Positions 1-4,720 of a stretch of 5,846 bases of DNA are shown one piece after another (position 1 is the stretch's first letter; every line of letters starts with the position of its first letter). The stretch is from contig JAQTLI010000202.1 in NCBI GenBank assembly GCA_028714995.1, positions 1 to 5,846 of the forward strand, given 5' to 3'. The stretch is from Methylobacter sp. (GTDB lineage Bacteria > Pseudomonadota > Gammaproteobacteria > Methylococcales > Methylomonadaceae). Both the position numbers and the translations under genes were made by a program. The notes under the pieces are model-generated. The model did no database searches. It had not been told where the DNA came from and was given only the letters and a program-made list of their open reading frames with translations.

Positions 1-1
1 T

Positions 2-610
2 CCAGACGTGATCATCCTCGCCCTGCCCCGTGGCGGAGTTCCGGTTGGATTCGAGGTCGCCCAGATAATCAACGCGCCGCTGGACATCATGCTGGTGCGC
101 AAACTGGGAACGCCGGGACAGGAGGAGTTGGCGATGGGCGCAATCGCCAGCGGAGGAGTATGCGTGCTGAATGACGATATAGTCGCGGCCATAGATATCA
201 GCCAAGAGGACATTGAGGCTGCCGCCACAAGAGAACGAAAAGAACTGGAAAGACGCGAACGGGCTTATCGAGGGGACCAGCCCCCTCCCCAAGTTGAAAA
301 TCATTGCGTGATTCTCATAGATGACGGCTTAGCCACCGGAGCAAGTATGCTGGCCGCCGTCTCCGCCTTGAAGCAACGAAAGCCCGCCGCTATCGTGGTC
401 GCCGTACCCGTAGCCCCACCCGATACAGTACAACGACTACAAGAGGAAGCCGATGATGTGGTCTGCCTGGCAATGCCCGTGCCATTTTCTGCCGTTGGCC
501 GCTGGTACCGGGAGTTTACGCAGACCAGTGACGATGAAGTCAAGTCTCTCCTGGCGCACGCCTGGTCCAAATCCACCACTCACCTAAATGCAAAAAAAAG
601 CCATGAATAA
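2..610 (+). CDS. Phosphoribosyltransferase-family protein, 5' partial
   Basis: The reading frame is open from the left edge, so the N-terminus is missing; family members usually have some 25-30 more residues before this point. The GTG at 8 is an internal valine codon, not a start. The visible part begins with a family signature, LALPRGGVPVGFEVA, followed by VRKLGTPGQEELAMGAI. The PRPP-binding loop CVILIDDGLATGAS lies at about nt 305-346, with two acidic residues followed by the G-x-A-T-G-A phosphate loop typical of type I phosphoribosyltransferases. The C-terminal part (AVPVAPPDTV...VCLAMPVPFSAVGRWYREFTQTSDDEV) also matches this uncharacterised bacterial family. The true substrate base is not known, and a nucleotide-salvage or regulatory role would be a guess. 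The 3' end overlaps the next gene in another frame. In some bacteria, such as the Rv0571c type of Mycobacterium, this domain is fused N-terminal to a dienelactone-hydrolase-like domain, which is the gene that follows here. Identity of the family is confident; the biochemical role is not. Confidence 0.93.
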   Translation, partial: PDVIILALPRGGVPVGFEVAQIINAPLDIMLVRKLGTPGQEELAMGAIASGGVCVLNDDIVAAIDISQEDIEAAATRERKELERRERAYRGDQPPPQVENHCVILIDDGLATGASMLAAVSALKQRKPAAIVVAVPVAPPDTVQRLQEEADDVVCLAMPVPFSAVGRWYREFTQTSDDEVKSLLAHAWSKSTTHLNAKKSHE

Positions 611-1271
611 TCCTACATCCCCGAATTACATCGACGTCAGCATTGCATTTGAAGGACTCTCACTGAATGGCCTTCTCACGGTTCCCGAGCATGCCAAAGG
701 CATTGTGGTGTTCGCCCACGGGAGCGGTAGCAGCCGGTTCAGTTCGCGCAATCGTTTCGTCGCCGAAATCTTGAATGGGGCCGGGATTGCCACCTTGCTT
801 TTTGATCTCTTGACGGAGGAAGAGGAAGACATCGATCAGCGCACCCGTGAATATCGCTTCGATATCGATTTGTTGACTGATAGGTTGATCGGCGTGATCG
901 ACTGGGTGAGCATGGAAACGGCGACAGCCGCGCTTCCTCTCGGATTGTTCGGAGCCAGCACCGGCGCAGCCGCGGCCTTGGGAGCCGCCGCTTCGCGCGC
1001 CGACAAGGTAGACGCCGTGGTCTCGCGCGGCGGACGACCGGATCTGGCTCTGCCGCATCTTGCGAAGGTCAAGGCGCCTACGCTGTTGATCGTGGGCGGG
1101 GATGACAACGTCGTGATCGAGCTCAATCAACAGGCGGCCGAGCAACTGCAGGTTGAACATCGACTAGATATCATTCCCGGCGCCACCCACCTGTTCGAGG
1201 AGGCAGGCAAAATGGAACAGGTGGCGAATCTCGCCAGCAATTGGTTCCTGCACTATTTTTCCGGCTCATGA
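588..1271 (+). CDS. Dienelactone-hydrolase-like alpha/beta hydrolase
   Basis: A 227-residue alpha/beta hydrolase, complete and about the usual length for this group. Counting from the ATG at 588, the oxyanion-hole region is VVFAHGSGSSR (residues 40-50). The nucleophile elbow is GASTG with Ser124, the acid is probably Asp172 or Asp173 in VGGDDNVV, and the catalytic His is His201 in GATHLFEE, so the full Ser-Asp-His triad is visible. The segment FDLLTEEEEDIDQRT is typical of the hydrolases paired with this phosphoribosyltransferase family. There is no signal peptide, so it should be cytoplasmic; the substrate is unknown. Two in-frame starts exist: ATG 588 and ATG 603. The second overlaps the upstream stop as ATGAATAA. 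Neither has a clear Shine-Dalgarno sequence, which suggests translation by coupling to the upstream gene, or a frame change in the A8 run at 592-599. The gene converges on the minus-strand thioredoxin-fold gene with a 45-base gap in which I see no good terminator hairpin. Confidence 0.93.
   Translation: MQKKAMNNPTSPNYIDVSIAFEGLSLNGLLTVPEHAKGIVVFAHGSGSSRFSSRNRFVAEILNGAGIATLLFDLLTEEEEDIDQRTREYRFDIDLLTDRLIGVIDWVSMETATAALPLGLFGASTGAAAALGAAASRADKVDAVVSRGGRPDLALPHLAKVKAPTLLIVGGDDNVVIELNQQAAEQLQVEHRLDIIPGATHLFEEAGKMEQVANLASNWFLHYFSGS
592..599 (+). other. A8 homopolymer at the junction of the two overlapping genes
   Basis: Eight consecutive A lie inside the overlap of the phosphoribosyltransferase and hydrolase frames. 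Upstream-frame codons read GCA AAA AAA AGC CAT GAA TAA; downstream-frame codons read ATG CAA AAA AAA GCC ATG AAT. A +1 shift, or loss of one A, would join the two frames into one polypeptide, matching the fused architecture known in other bacteria. The tract is seen directly; slippage is inference, and a homopolymer-length sequencing error is possible. Confidence 0.5.
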
Positions 1272-1316
1272 GTCTCGATCGCATTGGCCATTAACTCCAA
1301 GTGAAAGCCGTCCTGG

Positions 1317-3632
1317 TTATTTTAATTTTATAGGTATGACCCAATCCGATGGCGCGAGGCAGGTAGTATCCTTGCAGGCCTGGGCGCGAACGAGCAGGCG
1401 GAGGTTTTCTGTGCTGCACGAAAGCGTCACCTTCACCGGAATGCTCACTTTCCCTTCATAGACTTTGACCTCACCCAGCGGTGTAGCCATAGCGTGCGTC
1501 TCTGGATACGCAGGCTTCACTTCTGCCTTGCCGGAGTCCTCGCGTACATCAACAGAAGTGGGAATCAGGAAATCGAGACTCGCAGGATTGGCATTGATAT
1601 GCCAGCCATTGGCGATGTCCAGCACCGCCGTAATAGTGAGGCTATCACCCTCGCGCATCGGTTCCGACGCGCTGACCTTCACATAGGCCTTGGTTTCCAT
1701 CGCCTCCGGCAGGGTAACCGCTTCATCCAGTTGCTGCGTGGCCTTCGCTGCCGGTGCCAAATGATTCAGCCTAAGCAACGCATGCACCATATGTGTATAG
1801 GCTCTCGGATTCTCGGTGATGGCCTGCCCGAAGGCAATAAGCAGCGCTTCGGCCTGTTGTTTCCATTCTGCATCGCCGGTGATTTCATAAAGATCGAGCA
1901 AGGCCTGGGCCATCACCGCGTTACCGGAGGGAATGGCCGAGTCCATGGCGTTTTTCATCCGCACCAGCAACGGCTCGCTGCCATCGGTGAAGTAATACCC
2001 ACCATGTTTCTCATCCCAAAACAGCTGCTTGGCCTTCGTCGCCAGTTCATTGGCGGCTTGCAGATAGCTGTCCTCTTTGGCCGCGCGATAGGTGGACACC
2101 AGCCCCTGAATCATGAAGGCAAAATCCTCAAAATAGGCTGCAATCTCGGCCTTGCCGTCACGCCATGTTCGATACAGCGTCCCATCTTTTTTCCGCAGAT
2201 TAGCCAGAATGAAATCGGCTGCGCTGCAGGCGGCTTCGGTATATTCCGGTTTATCCAGGCGCTGACCGGCGCGGGCGAACGCGTCGATCATCAACCCGTT
2301 CCAGGACGTGATGATTTTGTTGTCGAGATGCGGTAATTTGCGCTTGTCCCGAGATTCCCGCAGCGCGGTCATCACGGCCTGCTGTTTCTTGACCGCATCC
2401 TCGTATGACAGACCTTCCGCCGTCGCACTTACGGAAAGCGGCTGAATCAGATACAGCACCCTGCCCTCCTCATGCTTGTGGCCGAGAATCCCGGGAATCT
2501 CTGCCAGTCCGTAATGCTTCATGAGCCATGCGCAGGAATCCGTATCCAGGGCATCATGCAGTTCCGTATCCGTCCATGCGTAATAAGCGCCTTCCACGGC
2601 GTCGGTCTCGGCATCAAGCGCGGAGTAGAAGCCGCCATCCTTGTGCGTCATCTGCCGCAGCGTGAAGTCGAAAATACCTTCGGCAACGGCACGATCGTCG
2701 GGCTTGTTGGAAAGCGTGTAAAGCTCCGTATAGGCACGCCCCAGCAGCGCCTGATTGTAGAGCATCTTCTCGAAATGCGGGATGTGCCATTGTGCATCGG
2801 TGGAGTAGCGATGGAACCCGCCGCCGACATGGTCGTGTATCCCTCCCTCTGCCATTTTCTCCAGCGTACCGCGTGCCATCCCCAGGCACGTATTGTTGTT
2901 GGTCAGGCGGTAGGCCTCGAGCAGAAACAGCAGTGCGTCCTCATTTGGAAACTTCGGAGCCTGATAAAACCCACCCAGCCGGTTGTCGTAATAATCGCTG
3001 AAATGACTGATCAGCGCCTCCACCAGCTGGCTGGCGGGAAGCGAGCTGCTTTGGGCATTGTTTTCCTGATGCTTGATCTGGATGATAGCGCTAGCCAGCC
3101 GCTCGGCCTGCGCTTTAAGGGCTACCTGATCCTGCATCCATACGTAGTGGATCTGCTGAACGAGCGATGTGAAGTCCGCTGGCGGGAAATAGGTGCCGGC
3201 GTAAAACGGCTTGAGATCGGGCGTGACAAATACGTTGTTCGGCCAGCCGCCGCTGTGCGTCATCATCTGGGTGGCCATCATGTAGAGTTCATCCACGTCC
3301 GGGCGCTGCTCCCGGTCGATCTTGATGCTGACGATAGACTCATTCATCAATTTGGCGATCTCGGGATTCTCGAAGATTTCCCGTTCCATCACATGGCACC
3401 AGTAGCAGGTGGAATACCCGATGGAGAGCAAAATCGGCTTGTTTTCCGTCCGCGCTTTGGCAAACGCTTCCTCGCCCCACGGATACCAGTCAACCGGGTT
3501 ATGCGCGTGTTGGAGCAGGTACGGGCTGCTCGAATCAATTAGCCTGTTTGTAGCAGCATGCGTCGAAAGAGAAAAAGTCAAAATCCCTCCGAATAAGAAA
3601 ATTAGAACCCTAAAGATATAACTATAAAACAA
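1317..3632 (-). CDS. Exported YyaL/DUF255 thioredoxin-domain protein with C-terminal DsbD-alpha-like domain
   Basis: A 771-residue protein in three parts. Residues 1-26 look like a signal peptide: a short polar start, a hydrophobic stretch VLIFLFGGILTFSL, and likely cleavage at THA-AT. Residues about 32-190 are the thioredoxin-like domain of the YyaL / spermatogenesis-associated-protein-20 family: SSPYLLQHAHNPVDWYPW, then STCYWCHVME with Cys76 and Cys79, then IKIDREQRPDVDELYM and GGWPNNVFVTPD with Pro131 at the usual cis-proline position. Residues about 205-640 carry the toroid (six-hairpin-like) signatures GGFYQAPKFPNEDALL, DHVGGGFHRYSTD, HFEKMLYNQALLGRAY, SALDAETDAVEGAYYAWT and ITSWNGLMIDAFARAG. 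Residues about 645-771 resemble the DsbD N-terminal domain (ANGWHINANPAS; Cys753 and Cys758 in ACKDTTC). Many relatives lack the signal peptide and this last domain. The protein probably acts in the periplasm in thiol-disulfide chemistry; the substrate is unknown. The only start keeping the signal peptide is TTG at 3632. An in-frame stop lies just upstream (TAG at 3644-3642), and no good Shine-Dalgarno sequence precedes the TTG. Confidence 0.94.
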   Translation of the reverse strand: MFYSYIFRVLIFLFGGILTFSLSTHAATNRLIDSSSPYLLQHAHNPVDWYPWGEEAFAKARTENKPILLSIGYSTCYWCHVMEREIFENPEIAKLMNESIVSIKIDREQRPDVDELYMMATQMMTHSGGWPNNVFVTPDLKPFYAGTYFPPADFTSLVQQIHYVWMQDQVALKAQAERLASAIIQIKHQENNAQSSSLPASQLVEALISHFSDYYDNRLGGFYQAPKFPNEDALLFLLEAYRLTNNNTCLGMARGTLEKMAEGGIHDHVGGGFHRYSTDAQWHIPHFEKMLYNQALLGRAYTELYTLSNKPDDRAVAEGIFDFTLRQMTHKDGGFYSALDAETDAVEGAYYAWTDTELHDALDTDSCAWLMKHYGLAEIPGILGHKHEEGRVLYLIQPLSVSATAEGLSYEDAVKKQQAVMTALRESRDKRKLPHLDNKIITSWNGLMIDAFARAGQRLDKPEYTEAACSAADFILANLRKKDGTLYRTWRDGKAEIAAYFEDFAFMIQGLVSTYRAAKEDSYLQAANELATKAKQLFWDEKHGGYYFTDGSEPLLVRMKNAMDSAIPSGNAVMAQALLDLYEITGDAEWKQQAEALLIAFGQAITENPRAYTHMVHALLRLNHLAPAAKATQQLDEAVTLPEAMETKAYVKVSASEPMREGDSLTITAVLDIANGWHINANPASLDFLIPTSVDVREDSGKAEVKPAYPETHAMATPLGEVKVYEGKVSIPVKVTLSCSTENLRLLVRAQACKDTTCLAPSDWVIPIKLK
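3585..3590 (-). promoter_or_regulatory. GGAGGG motif before an internal TTG in the signal-peptide region
   Basis: On the minus strand GGAGGG is followed, after only three bases, by an in-frame TTG at 3581-3579 (codon 18 of the exported protein). Starting there would remove the hydrophobic signal core and give a cytoplasmic form. The spacing is shorter than usual, and the GGA GGG codons encode the glycine pair inside the signal peptide, so chance is quite possible. It is noted because the annotated TTG at 3632 has no ribosome-binding site of its own. Confidence 0.25.
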
Positions 3633-3739
3633 TTTTTGTAACTATTCAGCGTATTTCCCCATATTAAAAATTCTCATGGGACGTACAGAATAAATTCGGG
3701 TAGCTTACTTTGATGAAAGTGAGGAACTCACGAATCCTC

Positions 3740-3768
3740 ATTTTGCGCACGCATTTGGGTAATCGCAA
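3740..3768 (-). promoter_or_regulatory. Candidate sigma70-type promoter for the exported thioredoxin-fold gene
   Basis: On the minus strand TTGCGA (3768-3763) and CAAAAT (3745-3740) are separated by 17 bases. Each hexamer matches four of six consensus positions. Transcription would give a leader of about 100 bases before the TTG start at 3632. This is a pattern match only. Confidence 0.22.
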
Positions 3769-3810
3769 AAGCACCTCTAGCTGTCTATGGCCAAGTTAAG
3801 TGTGTTTTTG

Positions 3811-3856
3811 GCAGACCAGACGATACAACCTGTTATGGCTGTATCGTCTGGTCCGC
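3811..3856. repeat. Large near-perfect inverted repeat (20-bp arms, 6-base loop)
   Basis: The left arm 3811-3830 contains ACCAGACGATACA and the right arm 3837-3856 contains TGTATCGTCTGGT. Over 20 positions, 18 pair. The mismatches are one A/C near the loop and one A/C near the base. The loop is TGTTAT (3831-3836). No T-run follows on the plus strand, and on the minus strand the arm is followed by CAAAAACAC, so it is not a canonical intrinsic terminator. It lies between the fae remnant and the promoter region of the minus-strand gene. It could be a dispersed palindromic element, the ends of a tiny mobile element, or a factor-dependent terminator of the former fae gene. Confidence 0.8.
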
Positions 3857-3887
3857 AGTTTACGTCCAAGTTTCAACTAGCACATGC

Positions 3888-3905
3888 GAGGATGCCGCTA
3901 TCCTC
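3888..3905. repeat. Small inverted repeat GAGGAT / ATCCTC
   Basis: Six-base perfect arms at 3888-3893 and 3900-3905 surround GCCGCT. It abuts the REP-like palindrome and may be part of the same degenerate repeat element. Chance is not excluded for arms this short. Confidence 0.35.
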
Positions 3906-3935
3906 ATAAACCCGGCACAGGCCGGGAATTCCCTG
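3905..3935. repeat. Degenerate REP-like palindromic repeat
   Basis: The core CCCGGC-ACAG-GCCGGG (3911-3926) is a perfect 6-bp stem with a 4-base loop. With its flanks (TCATAAA before, AATTCCCTGG after) it resembles the intergenic palindrome of beta- and gammaproteobacteria of the form GTCATTCCGGCGCAGGCC, followed by GGAATCCAG. The resemblance is from memory of that repeat class, and several positions differ, so this would be a decayed copy. It sits directly beyond the truncated 3' end of the fae remnant. Confidence 0.45.
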
Positions 3936-3953
3936 GTAACAGGAATGTTTAAT

Positions 3954-4230
3954 TATATCGTTGGCTTCTTCCAGGGGTATTACGTCTTCTTTGACACTAT
4001 CGGCCACAGCCTTAGCCACGCCCTGTTCCGCCGGCCCGAACATTTGGCTGACCTGTTTCTCGTTCTTGATCTCGACTTTGTTGAACATTACGGTGTTGGG
4101 CTTAGTCATAAGATTGAGAGCGATCAAGGCAAGCAAGGAATTATCGCCCCCGTTTTTGGTTAGTCAGAGTGGTGCAAAATACTGTTTCTGCGGCGCTGCC
4201 ACGCGGCCCCATGATCAGGTCGATGTGACT
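3954..4230 (-). pseudogene. fae: Formaldehyde-activating enzyme (fae) remnant, truncated at both ends and frameshifted
   Basis: Fae condenses formaldehyde with tetrahydromethanopterin in methylotrophs. On the minus strand, 4230 to about 4153 encodes SHIDLIMGPRGSAAETVF followed by CTTLTNQ, matching the Fae segment around AHIDLIIGPRGSPAET. From about 4157 down to 3954, in another frame, it encodes NSLLALIALNLMTKPNTVMF, then NKVEIKN, QMFGPAEQGVAKAVADSV and VIPLEEANDI, matching the central Fae region. The distance between the parts is 94 bases, which is 31 codons plus one base. Removing one base near AACCAAAAACGGGGG gives a gap-free alignment with Methylorubrum Fae residues about 21-112 of 170, recalled from memory. 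The first ~20 residues, including the start, and the last ~55-60 residues (the GVFIHW region onward) are absent. Sequence after ANDI reads into unrelated DNA containing a REP-like palindrome. Similarity is still high, so decay looks fairly recent. A sequencing error could explain the frameshift but not the missing ends. Confidence 0.88.
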
Positions 4231-4420
4231 AGATCCTCGTCAGGAAGTTTATAACATCTTAATAAAATCAATAATATTCGTATCACTACTTATAAAACAT
4301 TAGTTTCTTCGTCGCTAAGCCATGGTCGTTTTTTGATTGTGACTGAGAGTACAACAGGCTGGTTTGAATATGATAAAAACATCAGCTATTTAACTTGAGA
4401 GCGGACGACTCCAGTGGAAG

Positions 4421-4430
4421 GTGATATCAC
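4421..4430. repeat. Perfect 10-bp palindrome GTGATATCAC
   Basis: A perfect self-complementary decamer about 290 bases upstream of the formate dehydrogenase start. It could be a dimeric-regulator half-site pair; no known operator is recognised, and its distance from the gene argues for caution. Confidence 0.25.
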
Positions 4431-4456
4431 GCTTGATCAAACTCCTGCGATTTTGA

Positions 4457-4479
4457 AGTCTTCATGAGCGATGATGACT
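4457..4479. repeat. Imperfect hairpin AGTCTTCAT / ATGATGACT
   Basis: Nine-base arms at 4457-4465 and 4471-4479 pair at eight positions around the loop GAGCG. There is no following T-run, so it does not look like a terminator. Confidence 0.35.
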
Positions 4480-4613
4480 CGATGCCCCAAGCTTTATTAG
4501 ACAGACAACCAGAACCAATATAGGGGGTATCACTGCACAAGATCGCATGATGTTCAGCAACTGAAGACAATCCACATTCTCGTTATCACGCTTCCAGTGA
4601 GTAACCCAAATAA

Positions 4614-4623
4614 GTACGCGTAC
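4614..4623. repeat. Perfect 10-bp palindrome GTACGCGTAC
   Basis: A perfect palindrome about 100 bases upstream of the formate dehydrogenase start, just before an A/T-rich tract. The position would suit a regulator-binding site for fdh, but this is inference from symmetry and location only. Confidence 0.3.
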
Positions 4624-4720
4624 GTATTGTATAAATAATTTTTTTTATCTAATCTGCATTTAATTCTTCCATTCCAACTATTGATTTTTATTAAGATAAA
4701 ATCATCATTGAGGTAGAAAA

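Larger units (their letters stand above)
3633..3872. other. Gene-free stretch upstream of the thioredoxin-fold gene
   Basis: No recognisable protein is encoded on either strand. The longest short frames give unrecognised peptides: a minus-strand ATG at 3741 with 25 residues and a plus-strand ATG at 3713 with 28 residues, neither with a ribosome-binding site. The stretch contains a candidate promoter for the minus-strand gene, small overlapping inverted repeats at 3719-3740 (GTGAG/CTCAC and TGAGGA/TCCTCA), and the large hairpin at 3811-3856. Confidence 0.6.
4231..4720. other. AT-rich non-coding stretch between the fae remnant and fdh
   Basis: About 490 bases with no convincing gene on either strand. 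Short frames are interrupted and encode nothing I recognise. Just past the fae remnant, the minus strand may hold a further scrambled trace of the Fae N-terminus (KLPDEDLV in a different frame at about 4248-4225), too weak to count. Visible structure: a perfect palindrome GTGATATCAC at 4421-4430, an imperfect hairpin at 4457-4479, a perfect palindrome GTACGCGTAC at 4614-4623, an A/T-rich tract with T8 at 4639-4646, and the decamer TATCACGCTT twice (4425-4434 and 4584-4593). It presumably contains the fdh promoter. The best -10-like element is TAAAAT at 4697-4702, with no good -35 partner. Confidence 0.6.

Noticed and set aside
1272..1316. A bidirectional terminator between the two convergent genes
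   Set aside because: Only a very short CCA/TGG pairing is visible before the T-rich TTATTTTAATTTTA; the stem is too weak to call.
1494..2336. A 280-residue plus-strand frame
   Set aside because: Also an antisense shadow of the same minus-strand gene, with no recognisable domain.
2472..3542. A 356-residue plus-strand frame opposite the thioredoxin-fold gene
   Set aside because: It is the antisense shadow of a well-conserved gene; its translation shows no domain pattern, while the minus strand shows several family motifs.
3664..3741. A 25-residue leader peptide (minus strand, ATG at 3741) upstream of the thioredoxin-fold gene
   Set aside because: It has no ribosome-binding site, no recognisable sequence and no attenuator-like structure after it.
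3873..4136. An 87-residue minus-strand frame as a complete small gene
   Set aside because: Its first 61 residues are the middle of Fae and its TTG 'start' is an internal leucine of that family; the tail is unrelated sequence read after the breakpoint. It is part of the pseudogene.
4380..4560. A possible transposase or other gene fragment on the minus strand
   Set aside because: Short stretches of open frame give peptides such as LGHRVIIAHEDFKIAGV, but I cannot match these to any family, and all frames are soon stopped.
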